Of a stretch of 38,771 nucleotides of DNA, positions 17,254 through 24,821 are shown in pieces (position 1 is the stretch's first letter; the number at the start of each line of letters is the position of its first letter). The DNA comes from Chloroflexota bacterium (GTDB taxonomy: Bacteria; Chloroflexota; Limnocylindria; P2-11E): positions 1-38,771 of the forward strand of contig JACQAT010000004.1 in NCBI GenBank assembly GCA_016194865.1, read 5' to 3'. The notes below the pieces were generated by a model. It saw only the letters and a program-made list of their open reading frames with translations. It was not told the origin of the DNA and did no database searches. The position numbers were made by a program, and so were the translations under genes.

Positions 17254-17538
17254 CGTCGTCGACGTCATAGCCCAACCCGGTCGTGGTTTCCTTCATGCCG
17301 GCATTTCTGCAATTCCACGCGATCCTCACAGTCGACGGCGCTGATCCAAGACCACAAGAGCATCGTGCCATCGCGTCACGAGCTTCTGAGGCTTTTCGGC
17401 CTTGCAGTCCACTCGAGGCGCTGCTGCGGAGGGGATCCGCCGCCCATCTTGGTCAACAGGGGCGGCAGGCTCAGCGGCGCCAACCCGCCAAACAGCACGC
17501 GGCACGTCCTCATGGTCTGGGTGTCATCTTGGGCGGGG
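17254..17538. other. Non-coding gap between two island genes
   Basis: About 285 bases with no convincing gene on either strand. Short open frames here have no recognisable motifs and no ribosome binding sites. No tRNA, inverted repeats or terminator stood out. Confidence 0.5.
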
Positions 17539-18711
17539 CTAGGGACGGGGTGCCTCCGTTGACGGGATCAACTTCGGAGCCTCGCTGTCGAGCGTCGCGG
17601 CAGCGTCATCAGGATCAACAACGACCTCGAGTTCCTCACTGAACACGGCCACGGGGTCTGTGGTCGCTTTGTAAGTCGGGGCCACCCGTTCCTGAATCCT
17701 TCCGTCGACCTCCTTCCGCTCGGCCGACACTTCGGCCAGCTTCAGACTGGGATAGTCCTGCCCACGGGGGATGTCGTTCGGCTTCAGGTCGCGGAAGCGA
17801 TAGCCCACGCGGTGTTGGTACTCCCGTGGGATGGAGAGGTCCGATCCGGTGAACTGCGGGCGCAAGTCGGTAGGTACATCGAGTACATCAAGGACGGCCC
17901 CGCGGACAACCTGACTTAGCTGTGGCAGTAATGCGTCCATCGCTGCCGCCACTTCTCCCAGTGGTCGACGTGCGTGCACGACGTCGTTCCGCGCCTCTGA
18001 GACTGCGCGCCACAACTGGGCCCCGCCCACTCGTTCGATTACGAAGCGGGTTCCAGAAGAGACCGGTCCACCAGGGACCGCAGCTCCACAGTTAGGGCAG
18101 AGACGCGCCGGTCCCGTCGTACTCAAGTCGTACTTCGCTTGGATGAGGGGGTTCAGTGCCTCAAGTGCTACCCACCAAGATTGGAAGCGGTCCAACACAA
18201 GATCCTCGAAGGCTCCCTTGCGATACCAAGCAATCGCGCGATCCACGCGTTCTCGAGACGCGGGGTTACACGCCTGGAGTCGATCCCAGAGCGCACGGAG
18301 ACGATCGGGATCAAGGTGTCGACGCACGGCTGCGATCACCGGCAACTCTTCGTATTGCAGGGCAGTCACGTGGCCCTCTTCCTGTTCAAATGCGATTAGG
18401 GGCTTCGAGTGCGAGACGCCCGCAGCCATCACAAAAGCGAACGCGCTCTCAAGGTGCTCAAGCAAACGGCGGGCGACCACAACCGCCGCTTTTACGTCCT
18501 CGGCACTCAAGGACACGTCAAAGAAGAGGCCTCGATGCATCGGGCCAGCTTGATCGTTGGTTTCCCAGTTGGTTGCATCTACCTGCACTCCTTCCCATGA
18601 GAAACGCTGTGGCCTTGGCAGGCGTATCGCCGTCTTGGCAGCTGCCTTGACAAGGAACCTCGTTGCGAGTTCCTGAGACTCTGCTTCGCCCTCTGCCTGA
18701 ATATCCAACAT
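17539..18711 (-). CDS. HEPN-domain protein (Apea-like), possible RNase
   Basis: A 390-residue protein. The region about 155-275 is helical and contains the aromatic segment FQSWWVALEALNPLI (176-190) and the HEPN signature R-x4-H in EARNDVVHA (Arg241, His246), separated by CPNCG (Cys205, Cys208). HEPN domains of this type are metal-independent RNases in defence, toxin-antitoxin and Apea proteins. The remaining parts, residues 1-150 and 280-390, are not recognised; the C-terminus is acidic and Pro-rich. The ATG at 18711 has an AAAGGAG ribosome binding site. It lies upstream of the 298-aa protein gene on the same strand, but with a 298-base gap, so co-transcription is uncertain. A defence role is an inference from the domain and the lower-GC island. 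Confidence 0.7.
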   Translation of the reverse strand: MLDIQAEGEAESQELATRFLVKAAAKTAIRLPRPQRFSWEGVQVDATNWETNDQAGPMHRGLFFDVSLSAEDVKAAVVVARRLLEHLESAFAFVMAAGVSHSKPLIAFEQEEGHVTALQYEELPVIAAVRRHLDPDRLRALWDRLQACNPASRERVDRAIAWYRKGAFEDLVLDRFQSWWVALEALNPLIQAKYDLSTTGPARLCPNCGAAVPGGPVSSGTRFVIERVGGAQLWRAVSEARNDVVHARRPLGEVAAAMDALLPQLSQVVRGAVLDVLDVPTDLRPQFTGSDLSIPREYQHRVGYRFRDLKPNDIPRGQDYPSLKLAEVSAERKEVDGRIQERVAPTYKATTDPVAVFSEELEVVVDPDDAAATLDSEAPKLIPSTEAPRP

Positions 18712-18826
18712 CCGCTCCTTTCGTCGCGTGACCAGCGACTGATCTATGGTCAGCCGGGGCCGGTACCGCTAGTCCGGCGCGGGCCTTGCCAGTCAGCAGA
18801 TGCAAGGCTTCGGCTCCACTTTGTCA

Positions 18827-19084
18827 TCACCGCCCGAGGTCGTCGAGCTCCTCGCGCAAGGCATCGAGACGCTCGCGTCTCGCGCGGTAGAGACGTTTCG
18901 TCCCGAAGCGGCGCTCGGCGACGAGGCCGGCGCGCGCGAGCACACGGACGTGCTGCGAGATCGCCGAGCGGCTCACGTCCGGGAAGCGGCTCGCGATCGC
19001 GCCCGCGGTCTGCTCCCCGGCCGCGAGAAATCGAAGGATCTCGCGTCGCCTGGGCTCCGCCAGCGCGCCGTACGCATCGTCCAC
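18827..19084 (-). CDS. ArsR-family winged-helix regulator
   Basis: An 85-residue minimal ArsR repressor. It opens YGALAEPRRREILRFL, the typical first helix pair, and contains SRSAISQHVRVLARAGLV, the recognition helix-turn-helix, then a KRLYRARRE wing. It lacks the CVC-type metal site of ArsR/SmtB sensors, so the signal is unknown. GTG is the start at 19084. It is divergent from glnII with 140 bases between the starts, making autoregulation and control of glnII plausible. Confidence 0.85.
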   Translation of the reverse strand: MDDAYGALAEPRRREILRFLAAGEQTAGAIASRFPDVSRSAISQHVRVLARAGLVAERRFGTKRLYRARRERLDALREELDDLGR

Positions 19085-19224
19085 CGCGCTATTTCAGCAC
19101 AGACTTACGAAAGCGCGGGATGACGTATCCGACACCGTTTCATCACTGAAGCGCAACTCCCTGCACCCGGTCAGCGCTCGATGTCTTTGCCATGCTTCGG
19201 GCTCAGGTTCAGGGAGGTATCCAC

Positions 19225-20298
19225 ATGGGCGTCTATCGCGCTGAGTACATCTGGATCGACGGGACGAAGCCGACCGCGAAGCTTCGTTCCAAGGGGAAGG
19301 TCATCAACGACGGCGAGGCGCCGCCGATCTGGGGCTTCGATGGGTCGAGCACCCAGCAGGCACCGGGTGCGAACTCGGACTGCGTGCTGAAGCCGGTCTT
19401 CGTGTGCCCGGACCCGATCCGTGGCGGCAACAACAAGCTCGTCATGTGCGAGGTGCTGCTCACCGACATGACGCCACACCCCACGAACACGCGCGCCGCG
19501 TGCGCGGCGGCCGCGAAGACCTACGCCGCGCACGACACCTGGTTCGGCATCGAGCAGGAGTACACGTTCTTCAAGGGGTCGCGTCCCCTCGGATTCCCCG
19601 ACAACGGATTCCCGCCGGCGCAGGGCGGCTACTACTGCGGCGTCGGCGCCGACGAGGTGTTCGGCCGCGACGTCGTCGAGGCGCACCTCGACGCGTGCCT
19701 CAAGGCTGGCCTGAAGATCGCGGGCATCAACGCCGAGGTCATGCCCGGCCAATGGGAGTTCCAGGTCGGCCCGGTGGCTCCACCGGATGTCGCGGACCAG
19801 CTGTGGATCGCGCGCTGGCTCCTGTACCGCGTGGGCGAGAACTTCGGCGTGAGCGCGACGCTCTACCCGAAGCCGGTCAAGGGTGACTGGAACGGCGCGG
19901 GCGCGCACACGAACTTCTCGACGCGCGAGATGCGTCAGTCGTACGACGCGTGCGTCGCGGCGGCCGAGGCGCTGAAGAAGCGGCACGACCTGCACATCCA
20001 GAACTACGGCTTCGGGATCGAGGAGCGCCTCACCGGTCTGCACGAGACCGCCTCGTGGCGGGAGTTCAGCTACGGCGTGTCCGACCGCGGCGCCTCGGTG
20101 CGCATCCCCTGGCAGGTCGCGAAGGACCGCAAGGGCTACATCGAGGACCGTCGTCCCAACGCGAACATGGATCCCTACACCGTGACGAGGCTCATCGTCG
20201 AGACCGTCTGCGGCTCGGCGAGCGCGAGGAAGGCCGGCACAAAGGCCGCGGCGAAGAAGCCGACCCCGATCCGCAAGAAGGCGAAGCGCGCCGCCTAG
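19225..20298 (+). CDS. glnII: Glutamine synthetase, type II (eukaryotic-like), with Lys-rich tail
   Basis: A 357-residue GSII enzyme. It starts MGVYRAEYIWIDG. Type II hallmarks are WGFDGSSTQQ (about 37-46), FGIEQEYTFF, the ATP-region NAEVMPGQWEFQVGP, and NGAGAHTNFST. It condenses ammonia with glutamate using ATP and supplies gltB with glutamine. The ATG at 19225 has a GGGAGG site 8 bases upstream; an upstream ATG at 19192 in frame lacks one. The last about 20 residues are almost all Lys, Ala, Pro and Arg (AAKKPTPIRKKAKRAA), resembling histone H1/HU tails and not part of the GS fold. It lacks the GSI adenylylation site, so regulation probably differs from GlnA. The 3' end is two bases from the convergent arginase-family gene. 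Confidence 0.95.
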   Translation: MGVYRAEYIWIDGTKPTAKLRSKGKVINDGEAPPIWGFDGSSTQQAPGANSDCVLKPVFVCPDPIRGGNNKLVMCEVLLTDMTPHPTNTRAACAAAAKTYAAHDTWFGIEQEYTFFKGSRPLGFPDNGFPPAQGGYYCGVGADEVFGRDVVEAHLDACLKAGLKIAGINAEVMPGQWEFQVGPVAPPDVADQLWIARWLLYRVGENFGVSATLYPKPVKGDWNGAGAHTNFSTREMRQSYDACVAAAEALKKRHDLHIQNYGFGIEERLTGLHETASWREFSYGVSDRGASVRIPWQVAKDRKGYIEDRRPNANMDPYTVTRLIVETVCGSASARKAGTKAAAKKPTPIRKKAKRAA

Positions 20299-20299
20299 C

Positions 20300-21118
20300 T
20301 CACGCGAGAGCGGCTGAAACGGTCCGCGCGAGGGCGCCGGGGAGCATCGACCCGGCGTCCTTGCTCGGATCGTAGCCACAGAGCTCGATCCCCCTGACGT
20401 CGCTGACGCTCGCGATCTGCGCGAGCAGCGTCTCGAGCGCGCTCAGCGGCGGCCCTCCCTCGACGGGCGTCACCACGGCGCCGAGCTCACGCGGATCCAC
20501 GACGTCGAGGTCGACGTGGATCCACACCGGGCGTCGGCGGACGAGTGCGAGCAGCCCCGGCGCATCGGGATGCCCGGCGTCGAAGGGCACCCTGCCGACG
20601 TGGGAGCGCGAGAGGTTCCCGGCCTCGCCCGGATCGAGCTCGCGGCCGCCGACGAGGATCACCTGCTCCTCGGGCATCTTCTTCACGCCGGGCCAGAGCA
20701 GCGCCGCGACCTGCTTGCCGCAGACATGCGCGAGGCACATCCCGCCGACGAAGTGGGTGGGCGTGGTCGCGAGCGTGTTGAAGTCGCCGTGGGCGTCGAG
20801 GTACACGAGCAACAGGTCCGGCTCGACCTGGAGCGCGCCCTGGATGCTCCCCGCCACGAGCGTGCACTCGCCGCCGCAGATCACCGGGAGCGCCCCGCTC
20901 CGCAGCGAGGCGCAGACCGCGTCGGAGAGATCGCGGCAGGTCTCGCGCGCCGCGGTGAGCCAGCGATCGCGATGGTTGAAGGCGATGCGGACGTGCTTGG
21001 CCGGCTTCAGGGTCTCGACCATGGCGCTGCCCAGCGCTGCCGGTCCTCCCACCAGAGCGGCGAAGCGCTGCTCGGTCACGAGGCCTGCTTCGAGCAGGTG
21101 GACCGGGCTAGCAGCCAT
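20300..21118 (-). CDS. Arginase/agmatinase family ureohydrolase
   Basis: A 272-residue protein of the ureohydrolase superfamily. Metal-site motifs are YLDAHGDFN (the DAHxD motif) and WIHVDLDVVDP (the DxDxxDP motif). The first motif reads CGGECTLVAG where arginases usually have GGDHS, so one Mn ligand histidine is replaced by Cys. Related variants (GGDC) are known among arginase-family proteins. The substrate could be arginine, agmatine, formimidoylglutamate or another guanidino compound. It is convergent with glnII with no terminator between. The ATG start at 21118 has a TAGGAT -10-like box about 15 bases upstream. Confidence 0.88.
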   Translation of the reverse strand: MAASPVHLLEAGLVTEQRFAALVGGPAALGSAMVETLKPAKHVRIAFNHRDRWLTAARETCRDLSDAVCASLRSGALPVICGGECTLVAGSIQGALQVEPDLLLVYLDAHGDFNTLATTPTHFVGGMCLAHVCGKQVAALLWPGVKKMPEEQVILVGGRELDPGEAGNLSRSHVGRVPFDAGHPDAPGLLALVRRRPVWIHVDLDVVDPRELGAVVTPVEGGPPLSALETLLAQIASVSDVRGIELCGYDPSKDAGSMLPGALARTVSAALA

Positions 21119-21255
21119 ATTTGGCAGCGCATCCTAGGGGGCGGCCATGGGTCCGTCGATAACGACCTCTGGCTAGGACCTTCCGCGCCGCGTCGTCCTC
21201 GCGACAGGCGATCCTTGCCTTGACCGCCCTAGCCTTGAGGTGGTTGTATAGAGCC

Positions 21256-21285
21256 TTGATAGGGCAATTGCGACCTTGGGATTCT
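21256..21285 (+). promoter_or_regulatory. Promoter of the AAA ATPase gene, probably leaderless
   Basis: TTGATA (21256-21261) and GATTCT (21280-21285) are separated by 18 bases, a near-ideal -35/-10 layout. The GTG at 21291 follows after only five bases, leaving no room for a ribosome binding site. Confidence 0.55.
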
Positions 21286-21290
21286 AAACA

Positions 21291-22499
21291 GTGAGCATTC
21301 ACACGGATTCTGCGGGGCTACAGCCACCGATCGCCGCTCTGGAGCAGGCGTTTACCCCGCATCGGCCTATTACAGCTCAAAGCCTCCTTGCCGGTCGTAT
21401 GGACACCATTTACCGAGGCCTCGACGTGATCAAGACGGACGGCGAGCACTTGATCCTTTATGGCGATCGGGGCGTTGGAAAAACGTCGATCGCGCGCGTT
21501 CTCGGTGGCGTCGCGCAGGACATAGAGCGCGACAGGAACCTGCGCGTGCTGTTCGTGTCGTGCAGTTCCTCTGATGACTTCAGGTCGATCTGGCGAAAGG
21601 TCGTCGAGGAGGTCCAGGTCACCGAGCGCCAGGCGGGATTCGGAGCACATATGACGATGCCTCGACCGATGACATTGGATGACCAGATGGTGGATCCGAA
21701 CGACGTCAGGCGACTTGTCCAGTCGTTCTCGAATCCGACTGTGATCGTCATCGACGAGTTCGACCGAGTGCCGGTTGCCAACGACGCGCGCCGCCTCATG
21801 GCGGACACGATCAAGCTGTTTTCGGACAACGCCCTGCCGTCGACGATCGTGATCGTTGGCGTCGCAGGGTCCATCGAGGAGTTGATCGCGGAGCATCATT
21901 CGATCACACGACACGCAGCCCAGCTCGAAGTGAAGCCGATGACGCTCGATGCTCTGGCCGTCGTCGTGCAGAAGGGATTCGAACTCGCTGGGATGACCTA
22001 TGACGCTGGCGTGGATAAACGGATCGCCGAGATGTCGCAGGGGTACCCGCATTACACGCATCTACTCGGACTTTGGTCGGGTCGGCGCGCCACGCGAGCT
22101 TCCAGGACCCACGTGTCGATCGCCGATCTCGATGCTGCGGTGAACGACGCGCTCGAGAACGCGACCGGTGACATCCGACAGGCGTACGACCGGGCGGTGC
22201 AGTCCGCGCAGCCACGAACGCTATACCGCGAGGTGCTCCTCGCCTGCGCCCTTGCGAAGAAAGATGCCTTTGGCAGGTTCCGAACGTCGGACGTTGGCCC
22301 TCCCCTTCGTCAGATCACCGGTAGACCCTATGAGGTCGCAGCCTTCCAGAGTCACCTCTCGAAGTTCACGGAGGGTGATCGCGGTCCCGCGCTTCGACGC
22401 ACCGGTAATCCGCACGGATATCGGTGGCAGTTTGTGAATCCACAGCTGATCCCGTACGTCAGGCTTGAGGGCGTTCGCGAAGGACGGATCGGGACATGA
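21291..22499 (+). CDS. AAA/Orc1-like ATPase
   Basis: A 402-residue P-loop ATPase. Walker A GDRGVGKTS is at 58-66 and Walker B VIVIDEFD at 151-157, with a sensor-like VGVAGSIEELI after it. The N-terminal AGRMDTIYRGLDVI is typical of Orc1/Cdc6-like and archaeal-type STAND ATPases. The C-terminal third (about 290-400) looks like a winged-helix module. It ends in a four-base overlap with a truncated NYN-domain ORF, so it once formed a two-gene operon with a nuclease. Its base composition is less GC-rich than surrounding housekeeping genes. A defence or stress role is likely by context but not proven. ATP-binding is certain. Confidence 0.82.
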   Translation: MSIHTDSAGLQPPIAALEQAFTPHRPITAQSLLAGRMDTIYRGLDVIKTDGEHLILYGDRGVGKTSIARVLGGVAQDIERDRNLRVLFVSCSSSDDFRSIWRKVVEEVQVTERQAGFGAHMTMPRPMTLDDQMVDPNDVRRLVQSFSNPTVIVIDEFDRVPVANDARRLMADTIKLFSDNALPSTIVIVGVAGSIEELIAEHHSITRHAAQLEVKPMTLDALAVVVQKGFELAGMTYDAGVDKRIAEMSQGYPHYTHLLGLWSGRRATRASRTHVSIADLDAAVNDALENATGDIRQAYDRAVQSAQPRTLYREVLLACALAKKDAFGRFRTSDVGPPLRQITGRPYEVAAFQSHLSKFTEGDRGPALRRTGNPHGYRWQFVNPQLIPYVRLEGVREGRIGT

Positions 22500-22792
22500 C
22501 TCTGGTTCGAGTGAAGGTATTCATTGACTCTCAGAACTGCTATCGAGACGCACGGCGGATGTTCTTCACTCCTGCCGAACCGAGTACGAAGGGTCAGATA
22601 TCACCCCGACGATTCGCTGAGGCCCTGGTGACGCTACGGGCAGTCCCGCCACATCCGCTAGCGGTCCGTCGCGCATTCCCCGCGAAAAGAAAAAGCCCCG
22701 CCAGTTCACGTTTCCGTGGACGACGGGGAAGATTGCTATCGAAGATAGGGCGTCGCGTGACCACGCGCAATAACGCCTCGGTCGCCCGGTGA
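22496..22792 (+). pseudogene. Truncated NYN-domain nuclease gene
   Basis: The ORF is 98 codons, starting at an ATG overlapping the AAA stop. Residues 6-45 (VKVFIDSQNCYRDARRMFF then GQISPRRFAEALV) match the first strand and helix of NYN/LabA-type RNase domains; Asp11 in FIDSQN would be the first catalytic aspartate. After about residue 45 the similarity ends abruptly and the frame runs through the minus-strand terminator at 22685-22728 as Arg/Lys-rich sequence. The later catalytic aspartates are missing. It is best read as the 5' stump of a deleted gene. Confidence 0.6.
22685..22728 (-). terminator. Intrinsic terminator of the small membrane protein gene
   Basis: On the minus strand CCCCG (22728-22724) pairs with CGGGG (22700-22696), and inside it GTCCACG pairs with CGTGAAC around a short loop. 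A T-rich run (CTTTTTCTTTT, 22695-22685) follows. It lies 88 bases beyond the stop of the 49-aa gene and marks the border of the AAA/NYN region. Confidence 0.75.
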
Positions 22793-22815
22793 CCCAGAGG
22801 TGGGCGCTTGCTCGG

Positions 22816-22965
22816 TCAGCGAAGGCGACCCAGCAGGCCGCTTTGGACCAGCGCGAGGCAGATGATCGCGATGGCCGCGAGCGGCCACTTTGACCAGCGT
22901 CCGGTGACGAGCATGAGCACGCCGGCGATGAGTGCGATCAGGGAAAGGACGAATGCGAGATCCAT
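22816..22965 (-). CDS. 49-aa hydrophobic mini-protein
   Basis: A 49-residue protein beginning MDLAFVLSLIALIAG with two hydrophobic segments (about 3-20 and 26-44) split by GRWSKWP. The ATG at 22965 is chosen because GGAGG stands seven bases before it; the longer frame from 23022 lacks such a site and would add a hydrophilic extension. It is followed by a clear terminator (22728-22685). No family recognised; such two-helix proteins are often small membrane regulators or DUF-type inner-membrane proteins. Confidence 0.65.
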   Translation of the reverse strand: MDLAFVLSLIALIAGVLMLVTGRWSKWPLAAIAIICLALVQSGLLGRLR

Positions 22966-23030
22966 CGGTACCTCCACGCGCGCTGGCCACCTGCCATGCA
23001 AGCGGCGCGCCGCGGCCGACAACGCTCAGC

Positions 23031-24131
23031 TCATCCGAGCGATGTCACCAGGCGATCGATGGCGGCGAGCCCCGAGCGCAGCGTCGCGGGCGACATCCCG
23101 AAGCCGATCCGCAGGTGCCGCTCGGCGCTGAAGTGCGCGCCCGGGACGACCATCGTGCTGTATCCCTTGATGAGGGCGTCGCTGAAGGCGATGGACTCGA
23201 CGGGCCAGGTGTAGCTGAAGAAGCAGATCGCGCCCGCGCGCGGCTCGGTCCAATGCAGCGCGCGCGAGTGCGTCGCGGCCCAGCGCTCGAGGATCGGCCA
23301 GCGCTCGTTCACCAGGAACCGCGCGCGCTTGAGCAGCGCCGGCCGGCGTGAGAGCGCGATCTCGGCGAGCAGCTCGGACAGCGTGGCCGGTGCGATGGTC
23401 GTGTAGTCCTTCATCTCCCAGGCGCGCGTGACCCGCTCGGCGGGCGCGACCAGCCAGCCGATGCGCAGGCCGGGGAGGCCGTAGACCTTCGAGAGCCCGC
23501 CGGTCACGATCACGCGGTCGCTCGCGCCGCTGAAGCTCGGGCTCTCGTTCTCGTCGCGCTCCGCGCCGCGGTAGACCTCGTCCGCGATGATCCACGCGCC
23601 GTGCGCGCTCGCGGCCGCGACGATCGCCCGCACGTCGTCGCGCGTCAGGACCTGACCCGTCGGGTTGTTCGGCTGGCAGACGCAGACGGCCTTCGTCCGC
23701 GGGCCGATGGCCGCGCGGAGCGCGTCGCGATCGAGCCGCCAGCCGTCCTCCTCGCGAAGCCAGACCTCGCGCACGCGCGCGCCGAGACCGCGCGCGATCC
23801 CATGGAGCTGCATGTAGTTCGGCATGACGACGATGACCTCGTCGCCGGGCTCGATGAGCGTGGCGAGCGCGAGGAAGTTCGCCTCGCTCGTCCCCGTGGT
23901 GATGAGCACGTTCTCCGCGGTCGCTCCCTCGTGGAATTCCGCGACGAGCGAGCGCGTCACGTCGCGGCCGGTCCCCGAGGCGTAGCCGAGACGCGTGCCG
24001 CCGAGCGCATCCAGATCGCGCGCGGCCTCCGCGAGCGTCTGCGCCTCGACGCCGGACTCGGACAGGTCGTAGCGGACCCGGTGCTCCCAGGCCGACTGCA
24101 TCCGCTCCATCTCGAAGTCGGGAAAGCGCAT
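23031..24131 (-). CDS. PLP-dependent aminotransferase class I/II
   Basis: A 366-residue fold-type I aminotransferase. It contains TTGTSEANFLAL (cofactor phosphate loop), PNNPTGQVL, DEVYRGAE and the PLP-binding lysine in GGLSKVYGLPGLRIGW (Lys215). The C-terminus has the substrate-carboxylate Arg in HLRIGFG. It belongs to the aspartate/capreomycidine-type branch, but the amino donor and acceptor cannot be told. It is divergent from pth with an 84-base gap. Confidence 0.9.
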   Translation of the reverse strand: MRFPDFEMERMQSAWEHRVRYDLSESGVEAQTLAEAARDLDALGGTRLGYASGTGRDVTRSLVAEFHEGATAENVLITTGTSEANFLALATLIEPGDEVIVVMPNYMQLHGIARGLGARVREVWLREEDGWRLDRDALRAAIGPRTKAVCVCQPNNPTGQVLTRDDVRAIVAAASAHGAWIIADEVYRGAERDENESPSFSGASDRVIVTGGLSKVYGLPGLRIGWLVAPAERVTRAWEMKDYTTIAPATLSELLAEIALSRRPALLKRARFLVNERWPILERWAATHSRALHWTEPRAGAICFFSYTWPVESIAFSDALIKGYSTMVVPGAHFSAERHLRIGFGMSPATLRSGLAAIDRLVTSLG

Positions 24132-24164
24132 CCATCGCTATCCTGAGGCCATAGACGCGAACAC

Positions 24165-24195
24165 GGGGCCCCGCCGAAAAGGCGGAGCCCCTTTT
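24165..24195 (+). terminator. Terminator-like hairpin in the leader of pth
   Basis: An 11-bp GC-rich stem (24165-24175 with 24181-24191, one C-A mismatch), loop GAAAA, then TTTT (24192-24195). It ends 20 bases before the pth ATG. No gene runs into it from upstream, because the neighbour is divergent, so it is either an attenuator of pth-mfd or a barrier against stray transcription. Confidence 0.7.
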
Positions 24196-24215
24196 CGGCG
24201 TCCAATGGGAGGTCC

Positions 24216-24821
24216 ATGAAGCGGTTCTTCGGCGGCGCGACCCCGGCGGTCGACCGCATCGTCATCGGCCTCGGCAACCCCGGCGACGGCTACGCGAACA
24301 CGCGCCACAACGTCGGCTTCCAGGCCGCGAGCCGCCTGGCGAAGCGCGCCCGCGTGGAGTTCTCGGTGAAGGCCGCGGAGTCGCGCATCGCCGAGGGATC
24401 GCTCGGCAGCGTGCGCGTGGCGATCGCGCGGCCGCAGACGTTCATGAACGACAGCGGCCGCGCCGTGAAGAAGCTCCTCGACCGCTACCGCCTCGGGCCC
24501 GACGCGATCGTCGTCGTGTTCGACGAGGTCGACCTGCCGCTCGGCAAGATCCGCATCCGCGAGGCGGGCGGGCCGGGCACGCACAACGGCATGCGCTCGA
24601 TCGTCGGCGCGATCGGCGACCGCTTTCCGCGGGTGCGCATCGGGATCGCCCCGCAGCGGGAGGACGCGGTCATCGATGCCGAGCTTGCCGAGTACGTCCT
24701 CGCGCCGTTCGACCCGGCGGAGCGCGCGCTCGCCGATCAGATGATCGTCAAGGGCGCCGAGGCGTGCGAGGTCGCGATCCGCGATGGCATCAAGCGCGCG
24801 ATGGATCTCTTCAATGGCTGA
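24216..24821 (+). CDS. pth: Peptidyl-tRNA hydrolase
   Basis: A 201-residue enzyme of usual size. Motifs: GLGNPGDGYANTRHNVGF (the catalytic His is in TRHNVG), ARPQTFMNDSG, the FDEVDLPLGKIR strand with the conserved Asp, and GGPGTHNGMRSI. It releases tRNA from peptidyl-tRNA dropped by ribosomes. An N-terminal extension of about 10 residues (MKRFFGGAT) precedes the core. The ATG has a GGGAGG site. It overlaps mfd by eight bases, consistent with co-transcription. Confidence 0.96.
   Translation: MKRFFGGATPAVDRIVIGLGNPGDGYANTRHNVGFQAASRLAKRARVEFSVKAAESRIAEGSLGSVRVAIARPQTFMNDSGRAVKKLLDRYRLGPDAIVVVFDEVDLPLGKIRIREAGGPGTHNGMRSIVGAIGDRFPRVRIGIAPQREDAVIDAELAEYVLAPFDPAERALADQMIVKGAEACEVAIRDGIKRAMDLFNG

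Noticed and set aside
17283-17642. A 119-codon plus-strand frame in the gap of the HEPN island.
   Set aside because: No ribosome binding site, biased composition and overlap with the 3' end of the HEPN gene.
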